Assembly: GCA_000729835.1 (NCBI GenBank) | Contig: JFHB01000039.1 | Coordinates: 62,001-126,000, forward strand | DNA length: 64,000 nucleotides | Direction of reading: 5' to 3' | From: Atkinsonella hypoxylon | Taxonomy: Eukaryota; Ascomycota; Sordariomycetes; Hypocreales; Clavicipitaceae | In this document: in pieces, positions 12,362 to 24,268 of the stretch | Numbering within the stretch: position 1 is the first letter of the stretch | Layout of the letters: each line of letters opens with the position of its first letter | The notes under the pieces: generated by a model | The model's database searches: none | What the model was told of the DNA's origin: nothing | Seen by the model: the letters and a program-made list of their open reading frames with translations, nothing else | Translations under genes and position numbers: made by a program

Positions 12362-15300
12362 TGACCGCCTTTTCCAAACTGGCTCTTCTTGGCTTTCCAA
12401 AGAGAGAAAAGCGGGCTATCCGCCGAACATGGCTAACGCACTCAACCGAATTCTATACACAAGCATGACTGCATGACCTCCATCAGATTCAATATTTCGA
12501 GCATATCTAATTCATCTACCGGTTTTTTCCGCTTTTTCTCGTTCTTGCCTCTCACTGGTATCAACACATCAGCATTATAGAGGGTATATAACTTTTACGC
12601 GCCATGATGTAAATAAGAACAACAGGCGATTTCCATTTCTGTTTACTCTTAGAGAGATGGTCTCACACTTGTATTGGTCTAATCACGGGAAGGGTTCTTT
12701 GTGTCTTTAGCGGGTTTCCCAGGTCGATATCATCATGGAAGGGAGCATTACACGTCTCGCGGAATGTGAGCTGGAATCAACAACGCAGGCGCTCAATAGA
12801 GGAAACATTGATGGCGTTGGGAAAGGGAAGGGCTGTGTCAGCAGTGGTGCTAGACTCCCTTTCCCCCTTGGTTTGAAATACCCGATATTTTATTTCCCTT
12901 TTGACTTGTCCCTTTTTTTTTCTCTCCGGATTGCATGGGGGTAGGGGGCATATGCAGTAGGGATATGGGTTGAGAGTGACGATGACTTTGGTTGATAGTG
13001 CTACAGATCTAGACGTCCGAGCAGAGTGACGGGCTGGCCCTCTTAGTTGAAAACAAGTAGCACGGCGCAGAAGGAAGGATAGTTGAGACATTTGTGGGAA
13101 ACAAGGACCGGACGCCTCCTGTGACACCAACGAAAAGGCCCGGAATAACGTCATTGATGCAAACATTGAGTCGCGCCCCTCTTGGATACCTGTTCTGCAT
13201 GTACTCAAATTTGCCCCCCTTCCCCCCCCCCCCCCCGGGAAGAGAATTCCGACCCTCGGGGAGAAAAATCAGCCAGCTACGTAGTTTTTGGCAAACCTGG
13301 CTTAATGTATCGGGGACGTGAGCCAATTAGACGTTCACACTAGTAGGCGCCTTTCGCAAAGGGAAAAAAAAAAGATCAACACGCTAGTTACCTCGCTTAC
13401 CCCAGCACCTCCACAACATGCAGGCACCTAGCTTGTAGTGAGATCCTTCGGTTGATCTTGTAACCACAAGCCTCCGCGGATTTATTATTAGTGACGGGCG
13501 CTTTGTCGCCCTTCGCATAATAGTTCGAATCGGGCAGGACCAGATGCATGCATGGTTAACCCATCGTCTTTGCCAACGCCTCGGGCAATTGCTCGGGGGC
13601 GTGCGGGAAGGCTCCGTTACTACATATTGATTGGTCTAGTACGTTTCACGTTTCCGAGGATCTGGAATGGCAAGAGCCGCAACAAGCTGTAGCCTATCAC
13701 ATCGTGAATTGGTCCTTTGCCGCCATTGCTAGGCCAGGTTGAGGCTCGTCGGGACGAGTTGGTTCCAGAGGGGCAAACGCCCAATCAAGTTCCTACCTCT
13801 GCAACTATTCCTGGTCTTTTGAACCAGGATTGAAGAGCAGAAAGGGAAAAAGAAAGAAGAATAGGTCTGATATAACAGTCTGCGGAGTGAGACATGGTAT
13901 TCACTCCAACGTCCTGTCTCGCGCCCCGCGATAACCCGCCCCTTGGTTCTGTATCAAGGGCGCAACGGTGAACAAAAGAATGCGTCAGACAGTTCCTGCA
14001 TTATTTGTATGTGGACTTTCACCTTGCTTTCAACATGCCAGAAAGCGTGCATTCTGGTGGGCCCGAAATGTGCTAATGCCAGCCAGCAGAGCATGCGTAT
14101 CGACACATGGTGATAATACCGGGGAAGAAAGAACCCTTATTATTCCGTACAGCATAAGGTGGATGCAAAAATAAATATGCAAGTGATTGGCCAGCGTCGG
14201 TAACCAACCCCTCCAGATGCGTGATCCTTGTCTTCACGCTAGATCTCACTTTTGATTTGATGCAAGGGCCGCCCGTTCCTTGATCTGTCGCAACAGAAAC
14301 GATCTCCAGGATCTGCGTTGCCGGGTACGATGTGATGCTGTAGGAGGCAGGGATGGCCCATCGATGAGTAATCGCGTATCTTGATAAGTGACGAGACGGG
14401 GGAAAAGAAAGTAATCACTTATTAGCCAATCACACTTGTGCTTGTATTGCGCTGAACAAACTTGGCCATCACTCTGTGATACTTTCATTTCTGATATGAA
14501 AATCTTGCACACTGACCCCTTACATTGCGTCTTACAGACCGGTCCCTAACTAGTGCGCGGCTGACAGGTAGCTCCTGTCTCTCTAACCGGCAGCCTGCAT
14601 GCTTGCTTATGGCATTCATTGCACGATAAATGGTTTGCCACAAGTCTCTTCCATCATCCTGCGCGGCCAAAATGTTGATACCAACGCTGCACGCTTGGGG
14701 GTGTGCCGCCACAATCGTCGGGAGTTTGAGACAGGTGTGACTCAGGGGTAGACTCGGTAGCGCGTCTCTAGTTCACGTACGGTTGAACATGAACACAAAC
14801 GTCCTGAACAAAGGGCCTCGAAGTGCTTAGTATCTTTGTCATAGACTGTCGAAATAAGATATAAGGATGGCAATCGTCCCAGCTGTTACAACATGGCTGA
14901 ATTAGGGAAGCTGGACAAACCTGATGGCCTCAAGACAGTTTCAGCCACTGGGCTTGCCTGAGGACCAAGGTAATGGTGACGATAGAGCAGATGTCGGTCG
15001 TCGTTAGGTTCAGGGTGCCATAATTGACATCTGGTGCGATGCGGCATCAGAAACACCACTTTGCAAACAAATAGTAACCTGACAGTCGGCTTCGCACCCA
15101 GTACTGTTGATGCAAAAGTAGTCCTTGTCCAGAACACGGCTGTAGATCGCCAAGAGTTAAGGTTCAGCAGCAGCAGCAGCAGCGTCGCTGGTCTCGGTCT
15201 GGGTGATGGAGCTTGAGAGTTTTGCACTCGGCTAGAAACGCATCCGTCACAGTTGGATACCAACGCTACTTTCGATGGAAAGAGCGTCCGAAACTAGTCT

Positions 15301-16948
15301 GGTGCGATAGCTCCAGTGCCATATGGGTGGGTCTTGCTGACAGCTGTAAAGCACAGTTGTGCAGTTGCTCACTAACTATGCCAAAGCATAGTTGTACACC
15401 TATCTAGTACTCTCTCTACCCTAGGATACAACGCCAGCTATCCTTATCCAGCTGAGCTTTCAGATCCTTGCGCTCCTGGGGCCTCACTACTCTACTGAAT
15501 GAATAATATTAGAAAGCCTCCTAGACGCCATTCACCATTTAGTCGTCTACAACGGGTCTATAAAAAGGGCAGAAAGATACTATACCAGGATCTCAGGGTG
15601 TTACTGCATCTCATGGACCGTCCAGCGACGTCAGTGCATCGCAGTAACGACTTCAGAATTATAATTCAGTATCTAAGTGATTTACTCTAATCTACATTAA
15701 AATAGTCAGCTTTTTTTCCTCGTCCGAACCTCGTCCGAGCAATAGTTACCGCCAGAGGTTCACCAGTGAGTTTCGCTTTCGACGACGTCAACATCTTTCG
15801 ACAGCGAAACTTGAGTCAATCCGAATGTAGCCCAGACCGAGCATCTTTGACCCTCAGATCAACGTGCAGCTATGGATTGGTAGCCTCATAGTGCTCCACG
15901 AATGTAACAGTCACCGGTGCCAAGCGCTGCCCTAAACCAAGTTCCCCGTAATCGGATTCCCCTCAGAGCATCACGACGTCCATGCCAGATTCGCATCTCA
16001 TTCGCAAGCTTGCCAAGACCCGTCGCAGGCTAAGAGCATGTACGGACTTTTTTTTTATTAATGAGCAGAGCCATTGAATTCCTATGAGCAGACAGATTTC
16101 AACACCGCCAGTGACAAAGAGGCCAGAACTTTTTTCATCATGGTTGTCGTACAGTGAGGCAAAGAAGCAAAGTGACTTGTGCTAACCTTGTGCATTGCCT
16201 TCAATTACGTCTTAAGGGGTGCTAGACCACACGGTGCTGTTCTCGAGACTGATCGCGTACGGTTTATGCGGCGGTGCTACGCGCAGCTCAAAGTAAGTAG
16301 ACAGGGCTGTTTGGAGCTCTTAAGTATCGGCTTCCACTTTCTTGGCGTGTTTTTCATTGAAGAATCTAAGTAAGAAACTGGGTTGCTGAGTGCGATGCGA
16401 GATCACAATGACGCTTTTGCGATGAGCCATTTCCTCCGGAGGTAGCCAGATGAAAAGATGCTCCTATCCAGTTGCGAGAATCATCCTGATTCCCGTCTCT
16501 CCATGAACTTGACGCGAATTATGATACAACGGCAACCAATCTAAAGATCAAGACTGGATTAGTAGCTCGGCAGTCTTTGTCCTTAATGCTGCTGTAATCG
16601 ACCGGCTGGCTAAAGCCTGCAGTGTCCCACGAGACATACCATACAGACATAAGCTGCTGGCTGTGAACCCAATCCTGCAATGCTCGACCACTTCCCTCCT
16701 CCCCTTCCCACCAAAAGTATTTCACATGGAGCCTCGGAGCCATACAAAAAAAATACTTACTATAAGCATCATGGGTGACCTTGTATCTCCCATTTGGCCA
16801 CCAACGGCACGTTGCTTGAAGCTGTATTTCCATTCATCAATGCCGATAAGTCATTATCGTGATGCTCTTGTATCTATGCCGAATGCTTCTAGAAGTCTTT
16901 CGGCGACTCAACCTCTCCAACGATAAGTATCGCCATCTCCCTCCCCAT
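12362..16948. other. Gene-poor region
   Basis: This 4.6-kb stretch contains only short frames without recognisable domains. Visible structure is limited to a 15-nt run of C at 13222-13236, a TATTCCGTA motif at 14141 and a short CAG run near 15170. Confidence 0.5.
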
Positions 16949-17856
16949 CTAAAACTGGTCTGCACACCCGTTAGCCACACCATTCACTCACTGTCGTCTC
17001 CAAGCGCAAACCGATGCAGGGCCACGACAGCGCATCTTTGCCTTCATACTGAAAAAAAAAACAAAAACAAAAAAAAAAACAAGGAAACTAATGTCAGAAA
17101 AGTTAACGTACCAAGCGTCATGCTCATACTGACGTCTGTATTCTCAACCATCTTCGTGAACTCCTCAAAGCTGATCTTCCCATCATTATCCAAATCCGCT
17201 TCCATAATCGTCTTGTCCACAATCTGCTGCAGCTGCTGATCCTTAAGATTACTACCAACCATCATCTTCAGGACGATGAACAGCTCGCCATTGGATATGT
17301 ACCCGTCGCGATCGATATCGTACACCTTGAACGCGAATTGCAGCTTTTGCTCCTTGTTGCCCTTACTGCTAAATGCGCTGAGGCCCGACACAAATTCTTG
17401 AAAATCAACGTCTCCGCCGCCGTCTTCGTCAAAAATGGCAATCATTCTAGTTAAGCCGCAAATTTCAGTACATTGCGATGGCATTTCTTGAGAAATGGTA
17501 ATTTCTTTTGTCTTTGTTCATGATAGCAGGGAAGAAATTTAGGCGTCGAGGAATATATACGAACCGTGTGGCGAGGGGATTAGTCGAGATTTGGGGAAGA
17601 CTTAGGAATTCGTCGCGCTCGATGGTACCAGAGTTGTCCTGATATTGTTTTAGTGTATGTTCATGCTACCTCGATTAGTGGGGTTAATACTTTGTCTAGC
17701 TTCATGAACCGCTTCCGTAACCGGTCGACTTCATCTCTGTCGACTTGGAGTCACGTCAGTATTATTGATGTGATAAAGGTGTAGGGGGAAACCGAGGGTC
17801 TTACAGTTGGAACCCTGGACAATATTGTCCAGGACTTGGCTGGTTGTGTTGCCCAT
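16949..17856 (-). CDS. CNB1: Calcineurin regulatory subunit B
   Basis: Five exons (17805-17856, 17691-17743, 17565-17638, 17112-17446, 16949-16959) give 174 aa, the usual length of fungal calcineurin B. The start MGNTTS is an N-myristoylation signal. Four EF hands are complete: KDNSGTIERDE (about 36-46), DEDGGGDVDFQE, DIDRDGYISNGE and DLDNDGKISFEE. The protein binds Ca2+ and the catalytic A subunit to form the phosphatase that activates Crz1-type signalling. The last coding exon is only 11 nt and supplies the final residues DQF; it was found by requiring this conserved end. Intron 4 is T-rich on the coding strand and carries a second strong acceptor. EPL1 lies about 1 kb away in divergent orientation. 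Confidence 0.96.
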
Positions 17857-18855
17857 GGTGACGGACAAACACAAATGAGATGGGCTCTACGACGATCGGG
17901 CTAGACAGGTTTTTTGTCGAAGGAGACCTCTTCGGTAGACAAATTTGACGAAGTGGACGGACTCAGGAGGTTGGTGATGTAAGTAGTCGCAATAAGGCTG
18001 AATAAGGGATCGGTAGATGTTGGATGACAGCGAGCCCTTGTCTGACAATGTGCTAGAGGGGTAGTAGTTGACCCTATGCGCACGGACCATCTGGGGCTTT
18101 CAGCAAGTGACGAATAATTAATTATAGGCCAGATTCGAAGAGACAACAAATGCAATTTACTCGCATGCATCGAGAAAAGAGGTCATCATTTTCATTGAAT
18201 TTACTCTCCCTGTTTTTTCTGCATCGGCATCGGCACGTTGGTATTTGGCCGCATAAGCATATGAAGCATATAGAGGACAGCTCAGAACAATTGTTGTCTA
18301 AAAGTTCAATTGTGGCACCAGCAACACTACATGTGGCGCATGGATAACCGGCTATACCTCGGCAACTTGCTCTGCATGCACTGAACAAGTCCATGGAGAA
18401 CGAAATGCCTGTCACGGCACAGGATACAGTGGTTGAGCTTAGGGGACAGGTGTAGGTAGGCTGCCACCCGCACACTTTCAGGCGCGTCCAGCCCAAAGGA
18501 GGGATGGGACAGGAGGCGGAGCCCCAGGCGCCACAAGTATCTTCTCCACCAAACAAGCGTGCAGAATGACTTTTGACACTCTCCCTCTCTGCCTGGCACC
18601 ACCCACTTGTCGCTGTCATCAGACAACAGCAATCTTTCTACGGCCTGCAACCCAGTGAAAATTCTTCGCGCGGCAAACAATCCCCAACGCCACCCCGTCG
18701 ACCACGACAACTCTGCCATCGAAAAGAGCCACCAAAACGCCTTTTTCATCATAATTTTGGCAAAAGGCGACTTTTGATGCCTCTTTTTATGACTTGATCG
18801 ATTTTTTTTGCGGTGTTTCCGCTGGCTTGACGCCGATCTTGACCACCCTGCCACC
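17857..18855. promoter_or_regulatory. Divergent promoter region between CNB1 and EPL1
   Basis: This stretch of about 1 kb between two start codons is likely to contain both promoters and the 5' leaders. No confident binding site was identified. Confidence 0.5.
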
Positions 18856-20780
18856 ATGTCTTCGCGCAAGGTCAGAGTCAAGAAGTTGAGTGTGAAAACC
18901 GCTCTTCCTGTGCTCAGAGAGGATCAAATCGATCCTTCCGAGTACGAAGCTCTCACTACCGAGATCCAAATTGCAACCGGTGTTGAGCATGCTGAAGAAA
19001 AAGTGAGCATATTTCCCTCCCTATCACGCTTTCCGATATCACGTGAGAATGCACGTGATATCAACAAAGGGCTACCATCAAGTTGTCAATGCAGCCACGA
19101 CAAGCTGGTGACAGTTTGCCCGGCGAGCACAGATGGACTAACTCTTCTATCACCCTTCTAGGAATACCACCTTCAGAGTATTCTCAGGGAGACTGGAGTT
19201 AGTAATGCCCAGGAAATTCCCGTCCCTCCTCCCAAGGAGAGTGACATCGATTATGATGAATTATACCCCAGTAACTTTCATCAACCATCTTCATACATTC
19301 GGTTTTCGCAAACCGTGGAAGAATGTATCAGCTGTCAGTATGACATGAGCAGCGCGGATGCCGAATTTTTAAAGTCGTATAATTCAAAGAATCCCGCTGG
19401 AGGTCCTCTGTCAGATGATGATTTTGAACAAATCATGGAGGTGTTCGAGGACACCGCCTCTGAACAGGCTCCATTCGCATCCGTCGACAACACCATCGTA
19501 GCCTATGACATGATGGTAGCATCTCTCAACCATATTGGCTCAACTTCTATTCTGCAGCACGCCAAAGCCATGTATGAATACTGGAAGAATAGTCGACTTG
19601 CAGTGGGCAACAAGCCATTGCACCCGACACTCAAGGTTGAGACACATCAGGAGACCGATGATACTGACCCATTCGTTTGTTTCCGGCGAAGAGAAGCCCG
19701 GCAGACAAGGAAGACTAGAGCTCGTGATAACAAGGTGGCAGAGGCCCTCAAACGTCTAAGACGTGAGCTTGAAGATGGTCGCCAGCTGGTCTTATTGTCA
19801 TTTGAGCGTGAGATGATGAAGCGGGAATTGCTTCATATGGACCGTGCTGTCTTGGAAGAGCGGGCTAAGCTGAAGCAGATGAAGTTGAGACTGGGAATCA
19901 AGGGTGAGGACGAAGACCTTGTGAACCAAAAGGTAAGCAAAATCAACCGAGACCCCACTTTCCGTCCAAATGCCATATGGTACTGACTTGTGTAATCTAG
20001 CCGCAGAAACGAAAGGCTGCTGAACCCTCAAATGCCCAAAGACAGCAAGCCACTCAACTTCGAGCGCCTGTCCGATCAGATGGTCGTTCGCTTGAACAAG
20101 ACCTCGCATTGCTTGCCGATCAGTTGACCCAAAAAGAGAATGAGCTTCGGGATGATATTGAGAATAAAGTGCAAAATCATAGGCGGTGGAATCAGAACCA
20201 TATTGATCTCACTAGAGCTCCTCTGTCACCGGTCAAGGAGCAGGGTACGGCGCTAAAATTCCGACCGGCCAAGACTCAGTATCTTATGACACCCCCCGCA
20301 TCCATATCTTCAGGGGAAATGGACGTTGATGAGATGCCATCTGAGTCAACGGATATTGATAAGCCCGAGCATCTCCCCGTATTTCAGTTTAAGGCGAACT
20401 TGTCCTATGAACAGCCCCAGACGAACCAACCGGCATTTCGACGCCGCATCGGTAGGCTCCAAAGACTGTGGGTTGACCGTAGAGGCATGTCAATACCAAG
20501 ACAAGAAAGCCACGAATACTCGGATCGGTGGAAGTACGACGCAGACGACGATGACGTCGATCCGCCAGTGTACGAAGTCGACCCTTTTGATACCCGGGCG
20601 CTAAAATTCAGAGCGACGATCCCACTCAGCCCATATATGTTTCGTGGAGCACGACCGCAAATGCCTCCAGATGCAGCAACCGTCGCAGCAGCAGCAGCAG
20701 CGGCGGCGGCGGCGGCAGCTGGAAATCGAGCACTGCCACAGCCACCGCTGGCAGCAGCTCAAGCGCAGGCGGTGTCATAG
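18856..20780 (+). CDS. EPL1: Enhancer of polycomb-like protein, NuA4 subunit
   Basis: Three exons (18856-19002, 19162-19932, 20001-20780) give 565 aa. The EPcA domain is seen in order: MSSRKVRVKKLSVKTALPV at the N-terminus, SDIDYDELYPSNF, then DDFEQIMEVFED and later DPFVCFRRREARQTRKTR. This region holds the Esa1-containing Piccolo module on nucleosomes in the NuA4 histone acetyltransferase. A charged coiled coil (about 230-310) follows. The C-terminus ends in a run of 13 alanines (GCA/GCG codons) before a Pro/Gln/Ala tail. Intron 1 (19003-19161) contains a perfect inverted repeat with two CACGTG boxes. Identification is firm. Confidence 0.95.
19035..19062. repeat. Perfect 11-bp inverted repeat with two E-boxes, in EPL1 intron 1
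   Basis: GATATCACGTG at 19035-19045 and its exact reverse complement CACGTGATATC at 19052-19062 are separated by AGAATG. Each arm contains CACGTG, the core recognised by Cbf1/USF-type bHLH proteins; in RNA the arms could pair as a hairpin. Confidence 0.9.
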
Positions 20781-22823
20781 GCTATCATCACAGAGCGCAT
20801 ATGCCACTGGGTTGATCGGCGAAGGTGTGTTTGTGTAGTGGGCAGGAATTTGTAAACTGCCGGTGGAACTGCGGAGCTAGCGATGTCACCCTTTCTGTGT
20901 TTATGTTGATTCCAAGCGGTTCGACTCTTTGGTATCATAAAGCTATAACCTCCGTGTTTCGGCTCGACATGCCATCAAAGGGTCTCTGAACTGGACGAAC
21001 CTTGGAAGTGTATAGATAGTACTTTATTTTCTTCGGCGCGGGCCTGGTGATGGGACGGTTGGTTGAGCGGGTTGGCATTTTGCGCGGAGTTGGGAGTTGA
21101 TGCTTTATCCTCTTTTTTTTTTTTTTTCCTTTCGGTTGGGTGGTTTTAGATGAAGAAATGAAGACGAAAGACGCAGAAGCGCCCTCACGAGGCGAGAATG
21201 TAAAAAGACAGTAAAACGAGGGGCCAATACAGGTCCACTAGAACGGTTGTCTGCCGCTGTTCTTGTGACTTTGAATAGATGATCCGAGACAGACTGCTTT
21301 GACGATGCTTGGTCGGTGCGTGAGCGGGGGGGGAGGGGGAAGCTTTTCACCCAACGTGTGGCCGGCGTCGGCGAAGGATTGACCTTCTGCGCTCTGTATT
21401 CGATGTTAATGAGCGAACAGGCCTGAGAGGAAACCAGATGAGCAGCTCGTCAGAACTCCAGTAGGGCTCGGTAAAGGGTTGTGCCAACGTGAGGAAAATC
21501 CAGAGAGCGAGGCGTCGTACAAGAGGAAGTCATGTGCCGAGCGCTTGCCAGATAAAGCTTAAGCTTTAAGTCAGCGCACATCGGCATCTCCGCCGGAAGG
21601 GCTCTCCAGCAACCAAAAACAAAACAAAAAACTTCCAAGCCGCAAATATGCAAATCCTGAACAAGGGAGAAAATATATCAAACAGATTTTTTCAATGGTG
21701 AATGAATAATTTTTAAAACCTCAAAAGGGCTGCTTTTGAAAAAGTGGTGAAACTTTTTTTCTTTTTTGGGCTTTGGTTGTAGCTAGGCGAGAGGGGCCTG
21801 GAGCAGCGGGGCCTGCGGAGTTCTGACCCTTTTCTCTTTTTGGACAATTTTGTAGGAATTACCCTTTGTGGTTTCATTCCCACAAGTTGGGTTCATTATG
21901 GGTTATTTTGATAGCCTGGGTGCGGCGGATGGATCTCTGGTAGCTTTGACTCGAAGTCTTGTTTTTTGGATAGTTTTATCTTGGGGGGCAGGGGGGGGGA
22001 GGGGGGTGAAAAAAATGCAGACACTTTCTTTTCCAAATCTTCCTAATCTGACTCTGCCCTTAAAAACCAAAAGTCAACTTGGTATTCAACCATGTTGTTG
22101 GCGGACGGGTTGATGCCGGTCCATCTTCGGCCATCTTGCCATGCAAGATTTTGCCACGTCATCTCCGCAAGTAACTACAAGGGAGCTAGCTAAGCTAAAC
22201 CGCCTAGATCATCATGTTAGTACTTCGTCGCCGCAATCTGTCTTGTCAGCTTCTGAGACGAGCGCATATGTACACCTGTGCCTGTGCCTGCCAGTGCGAT
22301 GTGAACGGCTTTCATAAGTCTACAGCGCAACACCGAGATCCAACGCGCAACATGGCCCGAAGTCCAATTTGAGCTCCAGGCAGAGCGGCGTGTTCGTGAC
22401 GTCGTTTGAACAGAAATGAGGGAGTGCAGTCTTTCTCCCTGCGAGCCAATCGGCATTGCTATAGATTTCTGAGCGCCTGTGATAATCATCTCCAGGTCTC
22501 CTGATACCATTCTTTCTTTGTATTTACGGTACATGTCATCTTTAGATCAATTCCAATTGCGCACATCTCATCTCATCCCCTGTTCGCAACCCCACTTGCC
22601 AGGCAGGCCATCTGCCCCTCCATCGTCAACCCCTCCTCCATGGTGTTGCTGCTTGCTGCACGGAGTACATGGACTGTTTCAAACCTCATTTCTCCAAGCA
22701 GACCCATCATCACTCTCCAACTACGACATCCTCAAGCCCAGACCCAGCGCGCCCTGTATCTATCTCAAAACGAACCACACTAGCACCGTCAAGCATTCGA
22801 GCCTCCTCCACCCCTTGGCCTCC
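20781..22823. other. Intergenic region upstream of KAE1
   Basis: No gene was recognised in these 2 kb. It contains a poly-T run near 21113-21127 and a G-rich tract at 21983-22007 that has enough G runs to form a quadruplex. The part near 22600 is C-rich and is likely KAE1 leader. Confidence 0.5.
21983..22007 (+). other. G-rich tract with G-quadruplex potential
   Basis: Three runs of six to nine guanines lie within 25 nt, separated only by CA and A. The longest run can be divided, so four G-triplets are available. It is seen in the sequence; folding is inference. Confidence 0.6.
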
Positions 22824-23873
22824 ATGGCCACCAAAACCAGCTACATTGCCCTCGGCTGCGAAGGCTCCGCCAACAAACTCGGCATAGGCCTCATCCAACA
22901 CACCCCGACCAGCACGAACATCCTCGCCAACCTCCGCCACACGTTCGTCTCCCCCCCAGGCACAGGCTTCCTGCCCAAAGACACAGCCGCCCATCACCGC
23001 GCACACTTCGTCCGACTCGCGCGCTCGGCCCTAGCCGCCGCCAACATCACCCCCTCCGACATCGACTGCATATGCTTCACCCAAGGCCCCGGCATGGGCG
23101 CCCCCCTCACATCCGTCGCCATAGCCGCGCGAACCCTCTCTCTCCTCTGGGACAAGCCCCTCGTCGGGGTAAACCACTGCGTCGGCCACATCGAAATGGG
23201 CCGCCAGATCACCGGCGCAGATAATCCCGTCGTCCTGTACGTCAGCGGGGGCAACTCCCAAGTGATAGCATACGCGGAGAAACGGTACCGGATATTCGGA
23301 GAGACGCTCGACATCGCTGTGGGGAACTGCCTCGATCGGTTTGCGCGAACCCTCGAGATCAGCAACGACCCTGCGCCGGGGTACAACATTGAGCAGATGG
23401 CCAAGAAGGGCAACCCCGACAAGCTTCTCGATTTGCCCTATACAGTCAAGGGGATGGATTGCTCGTTTTCGGGCATTCTAGCCAGCGCCGATGCGTTGGC
23501 GGCGCAGATGAAAGCCGCTGGCGAGAAGGCCGATTTCACGGCAGAAGACCTATGCTATTCGCTGCAAGAGACAGTGTTTGCGATGCTGGTCGAAATCACG
23601 GAAAGAGCTATGGCTCACGTGGGCAGCAGCCAGGTCTTGATCGTAGGAGGCGTCGGGTGTAACGAGCGATTGCAGCATATGATGGGGGAGATGGCCAAGG
23701 AGAGAGGAGGTAGTGTATATGCGACGGATGAACGGTTCTGCATTGATAACGGAATTATGATTGCGCAGGCAGGTCTGTTGGCATATAAGGAGGGATTCAA
23801 GACGCCGCTGGAAGAGAGTGTGTGCACGCAGCGGTTCAGGACGGACGAGGTCTATGTGAAGTGGAGAGATTGA
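22824..23873 (+). CDS. KAE1: KEOPS complex tRNA N6-threonylcarbamoyladenosine synthase subunit
   Basis: This is a single exon of 349 aa starting MATKTSYIALGCEGSANK, the typical beginning of cytosolic Kae1. The frame is open upstream, with another ATG at 22533, but the length and start motif favour 22824. ASKHA-fold motifs are present: the metal-binding NHCVGH (His118, His122), the phosphate loop VVLYVSGGNSQ, and the C-terminal CIDNGIMIAQAG with the metal-binding Asp. Kae1 transfers the threonylcarbamoyl group to A37 of ANN-decoding tRNAs within KEOPS. It is the cytosolic paralogue; the mitochondrial Qri7 form would carry a presequence. The 5' half of the gene has very C-rich codons and the 3' half is G-rich. 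Confidence 0.95.
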   Translation: MATKTSYIALGCEGSANKLGIGLIQHTPTSTNILANLRHTFVSPPGTGFLPKDTAAHHRAHFVRLARSALAAANITPSDIDCICFTQGPGMGAPLTSVAIAARTLSLLWDKPLVGVNHCVGHIEMGRQITGADNPVVLYVSGGNSQVIAYAEKRYRIFGETLDIAVGNCLDRFARTLEISNDPAPGYNIEQMAKKGNPDKLLDLPYTVKGMDCSFSGILASADALAAQMKAAGEKADFTAEDLCYSLQETVFAMLVEITERAMAHVGSSQVLIVGGVGCNERLQHMMGEMAKERGGSVYATDERFCIDNGIMIAQAGLLAYKEGFKTPLEESVCTQRFRTDEVYVKWRD

Positions 23874-24268
23874 AGAACTTGGTGTCTGGTTGCGGTTGAA
23901 AGGAAATACTTGAGAAACTATTGGCCTTCATAAAACGGCGTTATGCGTGCTTGAATTATGGTATTTGTCTCTGGATATCTGAAAACATTGGTGGCTTTCT
24001 GTCATCCATTCTATTCATTTGTCTGCACAGGTTCCATACACGGCCTGCCTGCACTAACACGCAAAGTTCTGTTGACCCAGACACCTTGGCTGTCATGAAA
24101 ACGGTCCAACCCACCGCTGCTTCATCCTCAAGCCATGAAAGTACCATATAAATCATGGCCTAACCACGAATTAATCTATCCTTACGAAGACCCGAGCCCT
24201 AGTCTAAAGCGTCATAACATCGTCGGAAAATCAAAGAACACACAATTTTGCTCATAAACAGATCATGA
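23874..24268. other. Intergenic region between converging genes
   Basis: This 395-bp spacer between the stop codons of KAE1 and the AMPK beta subunit contains no gene that I can see. Confidence 0.6.

Noticed and set aside
13441..13540. A GTTCGAATC string resembling a tRNA T-loop near 13513
   Set aside because: No acceptor stem, D-loop or anticodon arm can be built around it.
15165..15183. A CAG repeat that might mark a polyglutamine exon
   Set aside because: The surrounding frames are short and closed by stops on both sides.
16519..16833. A 104-codon minus-strand frame downstream of CNB1
   Set aside because: No family resemblance, and the translation shows no consistent structure; it lies in the CNB1 3' flank.
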